Below, piece by piece: positions 55,426-64,000 of a stretch of DNA of 64,000 nt; positions within the stretch are counted from its first letter, which is position 1, and the number at the start of each line of letters is the position of its first letter. The stretch comes from Saccharibacillus kuerlensis DSM 22868 (GTDB lineage Bacteria > Bacillota > Bacilli > Paenibacillales > Paenibacillaceae): the NCBI RefSeq assembly GCF_000378145.1, contig NZ_KB899290.1, forward strand, positions 1 to 64,000, read 5' to 3'. A program made the translations under genes and the position numbers. The notes under the pieces were generated by a model. The model was given only the letters and a program-made list of their open reading frames with translations, ran no database searches and had not been told where the DNA came from.

Positions 55426-56631
55426 TCAGAAACTGCCGTACAGCGTAAACATCGGAAGCATGATCGCCGCCATAATCGTTCCTACTACAGCCGCCAAGAA
55501 CACAATGAGAATCGGTTCCAGCAGCGACTTCAAACGATCTACCGTGTTATCCACGTCCATTTCGTAGAAATCCGCCACCTTGGCAAGCATGTCGCCCAAT
55601 GCACCGGTTTCTTCACCAATTGCAATCATCTGAGTCACTAACGGAGGGAAAACCCAGGATTTCTCTAAAGGAGCCGCCAATGAGCGTCCCTGCCGCAGTG
55701 AATCGCCTGCACTGCGAATAACTTGACCGATAACTTTGTTCCCTGCTACGTCTTCAACAATCGTCAGCGATTGAAGTACAGGCACGGCACTTGCATATAA
55801 TGAAGAAAAAGTACGACTGAACTGAGCAATTGAGCTTTTCTGATTCAACTTGCCGAAGACCGGAATTCTAAGTTTCATGTAATCAATCCAGTAAGCTCCC
55901 TGCTCGGTTCTTTTGGCAATGAAGAACGCAATAACGAGAACCAAAATTCCCAATCCCCACAAATACCAGTAGTTCTGAATGCTGCTGCTGAGCGCCAGTA
56001 CCGCTATTGTGATCGCAGGCAGTTCCGCCTCAAACGAATCGAACATGGTGATAAACTGCGGCACAATTGCCCACAACAGATATACTGTCGACACAATTGC
56101 CAAGATTGCTACCGTAGCCGGATAAGTCAGTGCCGACTTCACTTTTTCGCGAGTCGAGTGCTGCTTTTCGAAAAAGACGGCCAGACGCTCCAGCGTGCCT
56201 TCGAGATCTCCCGTCTCTTCTCCCGCCCGCACCATACTTACGAACAGGGACGGAAAGATTCGCTTGTGCTCCTGCACGGCTTGAGAGAACGGAATCCCCT
56301 TCAACAGGCTGGAAGCGACCTGGATCAGAGCACCTTTGAGCGCTTTGCTCTCGGTCTGTCCCGCCAGAATCGTCGTCGCGTCTACAATCGTGATACCGGC
56401 GCGAATCAGTGTGGCGAACTGGCGGCAGTAGATAATGAAGTGAATCGATTTGACCGGATTGCCGATGTAGATTTCTTTGGATAATACGGTGTTATTTTTC
56501 TCGACAAGCGAGAAGACTTTCAGTCCGCGTTTGCGAAGTTCGTCCATCGCAGAGGCTTTGTCGCTCGCATTCATCTTGCCTTTGAGCCGCTTACCGCTGC
56601 CGGTTCGCACCTGATATTCAAACTGCGGCAT
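55426..56631 (-). CDS. pilC: Type IV pilus inner-membrane platform protein
   Basis: 401 residues with two GspF repeats. The N-terminal region begins MPQFEYQVRTGSGKRLKGKM; FATLIRAGITIVDA and FSRTFSSLYASAVPVLQSL mark the two homologous cytoplasmic domains. GEETGDLEGTLERLA and GEETGALGDMLAKVA are the paired motifs preceding the transmembrane helices. It couples the PilB/PilT motors to pilin insertion. Its ATG overlaps the pilT stop by 1 nt (TGATG). Confidence 0.96.
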   Translation of the reverse strand: MPQFEYQVRTGSGKRLKGKMNASDKASAMDELRKRGLKVFSLVEKNNTVLSKEIYIGNPVKSIHFIIYCRQFATLIRAGITIVDATTILAGQTESKALKGALIQVASSLLKGIPFSQAVQEHKRIFPSLFVSMVRAGEETGDLEGTLERLAVFFEKQHSTREKVKSALTYPATVAILAIVSTVYLLWAIVPQFITMFDSFEAELPAITIAVLALSSSIQNYWYLWGLGILVLVIAFFIAKRTEQGAYWIDYMKLRIPVFGKLNQKSSIAQFSRTFSSLYASAVPVLQSLTIVEDVAGNKVIGQVIRSAGDSLRQGRSLAAPLEKSWVFPPLVTQMIAIGEETGALGDMLAKVADFYEMDVDNTVDRLKSLLEPILIVFLAAVVGTIMAAIMLPMFTLYGSF

Positions 56632-57680
56632 CAGGCGGTCACCTCCGTCATGTATTCCTTGGCTGCCACCGGATCAATGATTCCGCGCTGTAAGTGCTCG
56701 CGGATATTCATTTCCAGCGTATGCATGCCGAGCGCCCTGCCCGTCTGCATCACACTGCGGATCTGATGAATCTTCTCCGAACGGATCAGATTGGCGACAG
56801 CCGGCGTGTTAACCAGCACTTCGGTCGCGCACGTCCGCCCCTGTCCGCCTCGATTGGGCAGCAGCCGCTGAGAAATGACCGCGGTCAGCACAGAAGCTAA
56901 CTGAGTGCGTACCTGCGGCTGTTGATGTCCCGGAAAAGCGTCGATGATTCGATCGATCGTCTTCGGCGCGTCCGTCGTATGCAGCGTCGCAAGCACCAGG
57001 TGACCGGTCTCGGCTGCCGTAATGGCTGCCGAAATCGTCTCCAAATCGCGCATTTCTCCGACCAGTATGACGTCCGGGTCCTGCCGGAGCGCAGCTCGCA
57101 GTCCGTCTGCAAAACTTGCGGTGTCCAATCCGACTTCCCGCTGATGCACCAATGACTTGCGGTGCTCATGCATAAACTCGATCGGATCTTCCAGCGTGAC
57201 GATATGCTTGCTGGTCTTGGTATTGATATCGTGAATCATTGCAGCAAGCGTTGAAGATTTGCCGCTGCCGGTCGGACCTGTTACGAGAATCAGCCCCTGC
57301 GGCCGGTGAGCCAGCGCTGCCAGTGCTGCTGGCAGGCCGAGCTGTTCCATCGTCGGAATTCGTTCCGGAATGGCACGAGCCGAGATTGCTGCATAACCTT
57401 TTTGCCGGTACACATTGATTCGGAAGCGGTCTGCACCCGGAAGGGCGCAGGCAAAATCGATCTCGCCCATGCTCCGGAAACGACTCATTCGTTCCTCGCC
57501 GAGCAGCGCCGCAGCCATCTCTTCTGCTTCCGCTGCCAGAACCGGTTCTCCGGCTGCTGGCATCAGCGCGCCGTGAATGCGTATACTCGGCGGCGCACCG
57601 ACTGCGATATGCAGATCCGATGCTCCCCTTGCATGCATTTCGCGCAGCAGCTCTTCGATTGTCCGCTTCTGTTCGCTCAT
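56631..57680 (-). CDS. pilT: Type IV pilus retraction ATPase PilT
   Basis: 349 residues: N-terminal PAS-like domain (EELLREMHARGASDLHIAVG), Walker A GPTGSGKSSTLA, Asp box LEDPIEF, Walker B region ILVGEMRDLETI and His box TGHLVLATLHTTDA, followed by a C-terminal helical domain. These match PilT rather than PilB (shorter, no MshE-type N domain, no zinc motif). Presence of PilT predicts retractable pili and twitching. It is 60 nt after pilB. Confidence 0.95.
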   Translation of the reverse strand: MSEQKRTIEELLREMHARGASDLHIAVGAPPSIRIHGALMPAAGEPVLAAEAEEMAAALLGEERMSRFRSMGEIDFACALPGADRFRINVYRQKGYAAISARAIPERIPTMEQLGLPAALAALAHRPQGLILVTGPTGSGKSSTLAAMIHDINTKTSKHIVTLEDPIEFMHEHRKSLVHQREVGLDTASFADGLRAALRQDPDVILVGEMRDLETISAAITAAETGHLVLATLHTTDAPKTIDRIIDAFPGHQQPQVRTQLASVLTAVISQRLLPNRGGQGRTCATEVLVNTPAVANLIRSEKIHQIRSVMQTGRALGMHTLEMNIREHLQRGIIDPVAAKEYMTEVTA

Positions 57681-57740
57681 CTTCTGCAGCTCCTCCGCCG
57701 TTCATTTAGAACTTGTATCTTCAACGTTGACTCCGGCACT

Positions 57741-59405
57741 CTAATGAGCGACCGTTTCTTTCATTACTTCCTGCAGTGTTGTGATGCCCATTCCTACTTT
57801 GCGGAAGCCGTCTTCCAGCAGCGATTTCATCCCTTCGTTCTTCGCAACCTCGCGCATATCTTCAATACTGCCCGAATTGTTGACCAGACGGCGAAGATTA
57901 TCGCTCATCGGCAATACTTCGTGGATCGCGACGCGTCCGCGGTAGCCGGTGCTGCTGCAGTTGCCACAGCCTCTTCCTTTATAGAGTTTATCGGCGAAAA
58001 TCCCTTGGTTGTGCATAAGAATCTTTTCCTGCTCCGAAGGCGTGTATTGCGTTTTGCATTCGGGGCATATTTTTCTTACCAGACGCTGGGCAACGACTCC
58101 GATCAATGAGGAAGCGATCAGATAAGGTTCGATGCCCATGTCGCGCAGACGGGTTACGCTGCTGACTGCATCGTTCGTGTGGAGGGTCGACAGCACAAGG
58201 TGACCTGTCAGTGAGGCGCGAACAGCGATTTCGGCTGTCTCCGTATCCCGAATTTCCCCAACCATGACGATATTCGGATCCTGCCGGAGAATGGAGCGAA
58301 GACCCGCTGCGAAAGTCAGTCCGACTCCGGGATTCACATGCACCTGGTTGATTCCTTCGATCTGATACTCCACCGGGTCTTCAACCGTAATAATGTTCGC
58401 TTCTTCCGTATTGAGGTGACTGAGCGCCGAATAGAGTGTCGTCGTCTTGCCGCTTCCGGTAGGACCGGTCAACAGCATAATGCCGTAAGGCCGCTCGATC
58501 ATTTCCTTGAATACTGCCGCATTGCGTTCGTCAAAGCCCAACTTGTCCATCGACTGTACGCCGGTCGTAAGATCGAGCAGACGAAGTACAATCTTCTCAC
58601 CATGAACGGTCGGCAGCGAAGAGACGCGGATATCGATCATGCGGTAGTCGACCTGCATCTTGATCCGGCCGTCCTGCGGCAGGCGGCGTTCGGCAATATT
58701 CAGCTTGGCCATGATTTTTAGGCGTGCCGTAATGAAACCCTGCATCTGCTTGGGAATAAGACGTTCCGTTCTCAGCGCTCCGTCAATCCGATACCGGATC
58801 GCCAGATTGTTTTCACCGGGATCGACATGAATATCCGATGCACGCAGCTGCGCGGCCTGCTGAATCATCTGGTTGACGAGCTTGACGATCGGCGAATCTT
58901 CGTCGGTGATCTCCGTCTCCTCAATCTCCTCAGCGCTCGGCAGCTCGCCCATCATCTGATTCATGGAATCACGCAATCCGTAATGCCGGGCAATCGCCCG
59001 CTGCAGCTCGTCCCGCGTACAGATCGCCGGTTCGATTCGGAAGCCCGTGCTCATACGCAGATCTTCGATCGCGAAGTAATCGAGCGGATCGGCCATCGCG
59101 ACCATCAGTTTGCCGCCTTCTTTCATAAAAGGAAGCACCTGATACCGTTTGGCCATACTTTCCGGAATAATCTGAGTGATCGCTGGATCAATCTGATATT
59201 TGAACAGACTGACGTGGGGAATTCCAAGCTGGAACTCCAGCACTTCGATCAACTGCTGTTCCGTAATGGTGCCTTGAGCGATCAGGTGGTCGCCCAGCTT
59301 GCGCTTGGCTTCCCGCTGTTCGACGAGCGCCTGCTGCAGCTGCTCTTCCGAAATAAGGCCGTTTTCGACGAGAAGGTCGCCGAGTCTTTTCTTTACGATT
59401 GCCAT
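57741..59405 (-). CDS. pilB: Type IV pilus assembly ATPase PilB
   Basis: 554 residues. The N-terminal MshEN/GspE-N region (~1-150) contains KRLGDLLVENGLISEEQL and KRKLGDHLIAQGTITEQQL, repeats that in MshE-type proteins can bind c-di-GMP. The motor domain has LTGPTGSGKTTTLYSAL (Walker A), VEDPVEYQIEG, VGEIRDTETAEIAVRAS and TGHLVLSTLHTNDA, then a four-Cys zinc site (CPECKTQY, CGNCSSTGYRG). First gene of the pilus operon, with GGAG about 13 nt before the ATG. Confidence 0.95.
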   Translation of the reverse strand: MAIVKKRLGDLLVENGLISEEQLQQALVEQREAKRKLGDHLIAQGTITEQQLIEVLEFQLGIPHVSLFKYQIDPAITQIIPESMAKRYQVLPFMKEGGKLMVAMADPLDYFAIEDLRMSTGFRIEPAICTRDELQRAIARHYGLRDSMNQMMGELPSAEEIEETEITDEDSPIVKLVNQMIQQAAQLRASDIHVDPGENNLAIRYRIDGALRTERLIPKQMQGFITARLKIMAKLNIAERRLPQDGRIKMQVDYRMIDIRVSSLPTVHGEKIVLRLLDLTTGVQSMDKLGFDERNAAVFKEMIERPYGIMLLTGPTGSGKTTTLYSALSHLNTEEANIITVEDPVEYQIEGINQVHVNPGVGLTFAAGLRSILRQDPNIVMVGEIRDTETAEIAVRASLTGHLVLSTLHTNDAVSSVTRLRDMGIEPYLIASSLIGVVAQRLVRKICPECKTQYTPSEQEKILMHNQGIFADKLYKGRGCGNCSSTGYRGRVAIHEVLPMSDNLRRLVNNSGSIEDMREVAKNEGMKSLLEDGFRKVGMGITTLQEVMKETVAH

Positions 59406-59825
59406 TCTCGCTTCATCTCCGCCGTATTTATTGAAATTCGAGATTCAAATTTTGTTCTGTTCAACCGAAAAAGAATAGGGATTAACCTGCGTATGAGCCG
59501 GATGAATCATTGAAATCGGGACCATCGGCCCGAAGTGTCTTTCTATATATCGTAGAATCCATAGGGCTTTTTTAGGGCATTCAAGAAAAAAATCGAAAAA
59601 TTGCGAATATTCAAAAAATTCTCTCTTTTATTTCATGAATGTAAGTAATTAGTATTGAGAAGATAAGCCTTATGACCTAAAATGATTATATAATACACAT
59701 CATTATTTTTACAATTCATTTAGGAATAAAGTTTCTAAGTTTCATATTTTTAGGTATATAGAATCACAAGCAAGCCAGATTGGAGTAATAATCATTCATA
59801 ATTGGCGAGCCGGGAGGGAATTGAA
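59406..59825. other. Divergent AT-rich region pilB / DUF5057-like gene
   Basis: 420 bp with no gene, very AT-rich from 59570 to 59770. Promoters for the pilus operon (minus) and the large secreted protein (plus) should both lie here. CCTATTTTTAGG-like and other short AT palindromes occur but none is decisive. GGGAGGG at 59812-59818 is the ribosome site of the plus-strand gene. No riboswitch fold was recognised. Confidence 0.55.
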
Positions 59826-62800
59826 GTGAGAAAGAAGCATGTCGGCATTTGGATTATCATTCTGACTTTTGTGTTGGTCAGCGTGCCGTTCGGAGTGTGG
59901 AAAGTTATGGCCGATACGGAACCTCCATACCAGATCAAGATTTTGGAGATTGTCGATAACGGAACTTATGCTTTGCAAAGCTCCTTGAAGGATACGCCCA
60001 ACGTAGTAGTCGACACCATGCGGATGAAGACGTTCGTTGCTATGCGGGACGAATTAAACGGAAAATACGACACGATTTACTTCGGAAAAGGAACGTACAG
60101 CACGGCGCAGCCGCAGACGTTCACTTCCACTTCACTCGATGCCCAGCGTCAAGCTCACCATACAACCAGCATCATGAACGATATGACCAAGCTCAAAGCG
60201 CAAGAGATCGAAAACGACTATATCCAAAAAGGTCTTCCGGTCATTTTCCATACTTCAATTCATGACCAAAATCCTCAAGGCAATCTTTATGCGCTGTACA
60301 GCAAATACAAAATGGCAGCGACAAGTCCAAGCAATGTTATTTTTACGAACGATACATCGCTTGGCACAGTAATCAACGATATCAAAAAAGGCACGGCACT
60401 CTACAAGCAGCGTCCGCAGATAGAGATTGTTGCCAAACCCGAAAATTCCCTAACCGGCTCGGCAAAGATCTACACAACTGGCGATACGCTCACATTTACC
60501 TTCAACGCCAACAATATTAAGGACTTCAATTCTCCCGTCAATGCCAAGCTGTACATCGGCGTAGATAAGGTGCTTAAACTTACGGACGAAAACATCGTCG
60601 CCAGCTCGACGCTTACCGCTCGTTCCGGAAATCTGACCTATAAGCTGCCGCAGACGTTCTCAGGTCCGGTCTACTGGAGACTGGAGCTGAATGCCAACGG
60701 ACTGAGCGATTATACCGAAGGAGCCGTGCACGTACGCGATAAGCAGACAGTCATCCGAGTTCTGCAGGTTCTGCCGAAAGACAGCGCAAGCAGCCTGATC
60801 AAATCTTCGAATATGACGCAGTCCTATCTGCAGAGCCCTGATTACGATATTCAGATTACTCCAATTCCATTCAGCGAGTTCAATACAGCAAGCAATCCCA
60901 ACTCCTACGCGAACTTGAACGGCAAGTACGACATGGTCATTTTCGGCTTCATGGACAATTACAATAAGCAAACGTCCAGCAGTCTAACCGATGCGGCAGC
61001 CGCCGGTATTAACACTTTTATCAAGACCGGACAAGCAGTTATGTTCACCCACGATACGATGATTGGAAACATGTACAATCCATGGATTAAAAATTTCCAG
61101 CAGACGACCGGACAAACAGGGCTGTACACCAACATGGGCCTCAGCGCTCCCAACCGATCCACTCGAACCCAGATCGTGAACAGCGGCATGCTGACCCAGT
61201 TCCCATTCGACTTGTCGCTCAAACCAGGCAATACGAACGGATACGTCGGCCAGATCGCACAAACGCACAATCAGTATTACATGCTGGATCTCGAAGATCC
61301 GTCGATTGTTCCTTGGTACAACATAGTGAGCGAAGACGCCGACACGCATAAGCGAGACAGCGACGACAGCTATGATCATTACTATACGTATTCCAAAGGA
61401 AATGTTACGTATTCCGGTACGGGACATACCAACACCGGCTTCCCGGAATGGGAGCAGAAATTGTTCGTCAATACAATGTTCCGCGCATTTATAGGCTCGA
61501 ACCACGCCCCGACAATTACCGTCTATGCGCCGGAAGAGAACAGCACCAAGCCTTCTTACTTAAAAAATCTGATCCTCAGCTACCAGGTAGACGATCTCGA
61601 TCTGAAAGATCTGAATGTCTATTCGACCGTAAAAATTAAAAGCAACGGCGTCGAACTAGACACCTATTCAATCAGCGAAAAAATGATTCAAAAAGGACAA
61701 ATCGTCACCGAGACGATTCCGAACCCGCTCCCGACCGGCGGAACACTGCAAATCGAAATTACGGCCCGGGACAAACAGGGCGCGAGCGTCACGAAAACAA
61801 TCGACATGACGATCGAACAAGTAAGCGCCAATCTGGAAACGGATCGCACGATCGTGTCCGGCGCTCCGAATAAAGTCGCCGTTCGCGGTGAGCCGGTAGT
61901 CATCGATTATTCGGTTACCCCTCTTCCAATTGATTATTCGCTCGTGCGTCAGGAAGAGCAAGGTTCTTCAACACTGGAAGTCTCGAATCTGATTTACACG
62001 GAAAAACTTCCGGCAGGTCTCGAAATTTCGGGTTCGCTCCCTGCCGGAATGAACAGGTCGGGCACGCTGGCAGAAGGCTACACGCTGACGACCAGCTTCG
62101 GCGACGTCACTTACAATCTGACGACGGACGCTGACGGTTCAAAGTCGTATCAACCGACGTCTACCCAGCCGCTCAGCTTTACGCTGAATCTGGTGCCGAC
62201 ACAAAAGGGTCCTTACGACCTCAATGCGGCGAAGCTTGATTTCGAAGACCTGCACGTGGGGCAAAGCAGCATATCCGAGCACGATTCGGCACTTCAGACG
62301 TTCAAAGACTACAGCTTGTTCATCTTCGGGAATGCCGATGCAAGCGGCAGCAGCTTCGGAGCAGATGGCCGGTTGGCCTTCGGCGGCAACGTTACGCTCA
62401 GCAGTTTCAATGCCGGCAAGCAGCTGCAAACAGGGTCGCTTCCTACAGTTTTGGCCAATGGCAGCGTCTCGATCTCCGGCGGATCGATTACGAACGGATC
62501 GATCGTCGCGGGCACGACAATGACGCTAAATGGCCTTAGTCTCAATGGCATTACGGCCGTGTCGGGCGACAGCATGTCCATCGCTAATGGCAGCATTCAA
62601 AATGGAGCACAAGCGTTATCCGGCGAGCACCTGAGTCTCAGCAACTTCAACGTTAACGAAAAAAGCACAGTAGCGGCCGTGAAGAACCTAACCCTATCAA
62701 GCGAGGGTAATATCGATCTCAGCAGCAGCGCTTCATACGGCGGCACTTACAACGGTCCAATCCATATTGTTCCGCAGAAAAAATCGGCATCGACGCTGAA

Positions 62801-64000
62801 AGCTCAAGTTAATGCCGCCAAGCAAACGATCGATTTTGCAGCGGCAAAAAAACAGCTGCTGGCACTCTCTGATGCTTATGCCGCAAAGGCAGCGACCGGC
62901 ACAACCGAGTATAAGGAAGGCAGAATTACGCTCACGGGAACGGAAAAAGGTTTAAATATTTTCAATGTTTCCGGAAGCTACGTTAACACGATGAACCATC
63001 TCGTTATTAACGTCCCTTCCGGTTCGACCGCCGTGGTCAATATTAGCGGCTCAAACACCAAGCTTTCAAACGGCATGACTGTTAACGGAACCGACAGCGC
63101 GCACGTGATCTTGAACTTCAACCAGCAGACGGGCATCGAAGTAACCAATATCAAAGTCAAAGGATCGATTCTTGCTCCGCGCGCAGCGGCAAGCTTTAGA
63201 GACGGCAATATTGAGGGCACGCTGATTGCCGACTCGGTCAGAGCGCCGGGAAGCTTCCATGCCGGAATGAGTACCTTTGTCGGCAGCAGCCCCGCGGTTG
63301 TTACAACCGGCGAACAGCACACGATCTTGTACCCAGACGAATTCTTCAATGCTGTTGTTAAAGTGAACAGTATTGCTTTGGAGGATCGATCAATCTGGGT
63401 TGGCGATTCCACGACCCTCGTTCCGACGATCCTGCCGACGGACGTTGAAGAATCCGGCAAAATATTGACTTGGTCAAGCAGCAGTCCCGCCGTACAAATC
63501 GTATATCCGTCCGGAACAGTCGGAGGAAAAGCGCCGACCATCAGCGTAGTCGGCGCTCAAGCCGGCGAAGCCGTGATCACGGCTTCCGCAACCGACGGCA
63601 GCGGCATAGTCGGCCGAGCGACGATCAAGGTCGAAGCGCCGGCGCTCTCAATTATCGGAACCCCGTCAGTCAACGTGGGACAGACCATCACTGACATCCA
63701 AGCCGTCGTTAACGCATCCAATTTAAAAATCGATAGCGTGGATTGGGAATGGAGCAGTACAGGAGCGGGCAAAGTAAATATCAGTCCTCAAACCGATCCG
63801 ACCCAATTGTTTGTGGAGGGCGTCCAGAGCGGCAGAGTCAAGCTGCAGGCCACCGCCCATATTACAAACACCAAAACTAGAATGACCAAGCAGTTGACAG
63901 CCACTTACGACATCGATGTTACCGATAATCTGAGCAGCGTCGTGATCAACGGACCTGACGCTGTTAAGAAAGGCGGAACGATTAACCTCAGTACGGAGAT
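59826..64000 (+). CDS. Very large secreted protein: DUF5057-like, choice-of-anchor A and Ig-like domains (3' end beyond window)
   Basis: The GTG at 59826 has GGGAGGG 7 nt upstream. The frame stays open for over 1,390 codons to the window edge. Residues 1-~29 are a signal peptide (KKHVGIWIIILTFVLVSVPF). Residues ~32-560 contain DUF5057-like halves (IKILEIVDNGTYALQ, YDTIYFGKGTY; later VIRVLQVLPKDSA, YDMVIFGFMDNYN). About 570-810 holds Ig/cadherin-like strands (NHAPTITVYAPEENS). About 828-1155 is a choice-of-anchor-A domain (YSLFIFGNADASGSSF, GRLAFGGNVTLSSFNAG, IKVKGSILAPRAAASF). From ~1180 Big_2-like Ig repeats start (SIALEDRSIWVGDSTTLVP). No anchor is visible inside the window. It is divergent from the pilus operon; a role as adhesin is inference. 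Confidence 0.85.
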   Translation, partial: MRKKHVGIWIIILTFVLVSVPFGVWKVMADTEPPYQIKILEIVDNGTYALQSSLKDTPNVVVDTMRMKTFVAMRDELNGKYDTIYFGKGTYSTAQPQTFTSTSLDAQRQAHHTTSIMNDMTKLKAQEIENDYIQKGLPVIFHTSIHDQNPQGNLYALYSKYKMAATSPSNVIFTNDTSLGTVINDIKKGTALYKQRPQIEIVAKPENSLTGSAKIYTTGDTLTFTFNANNIKDFNSPVNAKLYIGVDKVLKLTDENIVASSTLTARSGNLTYKLPQTFSGPVYWRLELNANGLSDYTEGAVHVRDKQTVIRVLQVLPKDSASSLIKSSNMTQSYLQSPDYDIQITPIPFSEFNTASNPNSYANLNGKYDMVIFGFMDNYNKQTSSSLTDAAAAGINTFIKTGQAVMFTHDTMIGNMYNPWIKNFQQTTGQTGLYTNMGLSAPNRSTRTQIVNSGMLTQFPFDLSLKPGNTNGYVGQIAQTHNQYYMLDLEDPSIVPWYNIVSEDADTHKRDSDDSYDHYYTYSKGNVTYSGTGHTNTGFPEWEQKLFVNTMFRAFIGSNHAPTITVYAPEENSTKPSYLKNLILSYQVDDLDLKDLNVYSTVKIKSNGVELDTYSISEKMIQKGQIVTETIPNPLPTGGTLQIEITARDKQGASVTKTIDMTIEQVSANLETDRTIVSGAPNKVAVRGEPVVIDYSVTPLPIDYSLVRQEEQGSSTLEVSNLIYTEKLPAGLEISGSLPAGMNRSGTLAEGYTLTTSFGDVTYNLTTDADGSKSYQPTSTQPLSFTLNLVPTQKGPYDLNAAKLDFEDLHVGQSSISEHDSALQTFKDYSLFIFGNADASGSSFGADGRLAFGGNVTLSSFNAGKQLQTGSLPTVLANGSVSISGGSITNGSIVAGTTMTLNGLSLNGITAVSGDSMSIANGSIQNGAQALSGEHLSLSNFNVNEKSTVAAVKNLTLSSEGNIDLSSSASYGGTYNGPIHIVPQKKSASTLKAQVNAAKQTIDFAAAKKQLLALSDAYAAKAATGTTEYKEGRITLTGTEKGLNIFNVSGSYVNTMNHLVINVPSGSTAVVNISGSNTKLSNGMTVNGTDSAHVILNFNQQTGIEVTNIKVKGSILAPRAAASFRDGNIEGTLIADSVRAPGSFHAGMSTFVGSSPAVVTTGEQHTILYPDEFFNAVVKVNSIALEDRSIWVGDSTTLVPTILPTDVEESGKILTWSSSSPAVQIVYPSGTVGGKAPTISVVGAQAGEAVITASATDGSGIVGRATIKVEAPALSIIGTPSVNVGQTITDIQAVVNASNLKIDSVDWEWSSTGAGKVNISPQTDPTQLFVEGVQSGRVKLQATAHITNTKTRMTKQLTATYDIDVTDNLSSVVINGPDAVKKGGTINLSTE

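Noticed and set aside
59406-59825. c-di-GMP riboswitch between the pilus operon and the large secreted protein
   Set aside because: Expected because such switches often control pili and adhesins, but the conserved GEMM-I cores and the class II pseudoknot were not seen on either strand.

Overview
The window reads as a chromosomal segment of a low-to-mid GC Gram-positive of the Paenibacillaceae (Paenibacillus/Saccharibacillus-like). The evidence is the ligA-pcrA-pcrB block, the B. subtilis-like order minJ/ctpB/ftsX/ftsE, Firmicutes-type rRNA leader sequences, strong AGGAGG-type ribosome binding sites and a Gram-positive type IV pilus operon. No species can be assigned from the sequence alone.

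Layout. 1-600: 5' end of a 16S rRNA gene on the minus strand, with its leader and two tandem promoters. 600-6,500: ligA, pcrA and pcrB (minus); the spaces on both sides of pcrB hold arrays of tandem hairpins. 6,900-30,600: a large cell-surface glycan locus. It holds a GT-C/GtrA/DUF2304/GT2 operon, galU, an MraY-like transferase, a WbaP-type initiating phosphotransferase and two GT2 enzymes. These are followed by rfbA-C-B-D for dTDP-L-rhamnose, an unknown polytopic membrane protein, a two-domain GT2, a kinase-like protein with a C-terminal coiled coil, a methyltransferase, a Wzt/Wzm ABC exporter and a divergent O-antigen-ligase-like protein with a C-terminal helical region. The stretch at about 19.1-27.9 kb is visibly AT-rich compared with its flanks. 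30,700-42,650: a U32 protein, a secreted stalk-domain protein, an HtrA-like protease, uvrA and uvrB (minus). 43,000-44,650: motA-motB (plus). 44,800-51,000: minJ-like, ctpB-like, an M23 murein hydrolase, ftsX and ftsE (minus). 51,400-59,400: a type IV pilus operon, pilB-pilT-pilC-pilA-pilD-pilM/N-pilO (minus). 59,826 to the window end: a very large secreted protein with DUF5057-like, choice-of-anchor-A and Ig-like domains, still open at the edge.

How it works together. The glycan locus has the parts of an ABC-exporter-dependent polysaccharide pathway: a lipid-linked initiator, rhamnose donor synthesis, processive transferases, a capping pair (methyltransferase plus kinase-like protein with coiled coil), an exporter whose ATPase has a C-terminal sugar-binding-type domain, and a ligase. 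The closest known Gram-positive precedents are the S-layer glycan clusters of Geobacillus and Paenibacillus alvei. The capping pair resembles a split version of the E. coli O8/O9a terminator WbdD. This is the most interesting protein-level signal here.

The most interesting non-coding signal is a set of intergenic hairpin elements in which paired arms differ between copies but stay complementary, while unpaired or linker segments are conserved. There are five hairpins downstream and seven upstream of pcrB, and two long multi-stem palindromic elements (uvrA-uvrB and pilA-pilD spacers) that share a 20-nt unpaired core.
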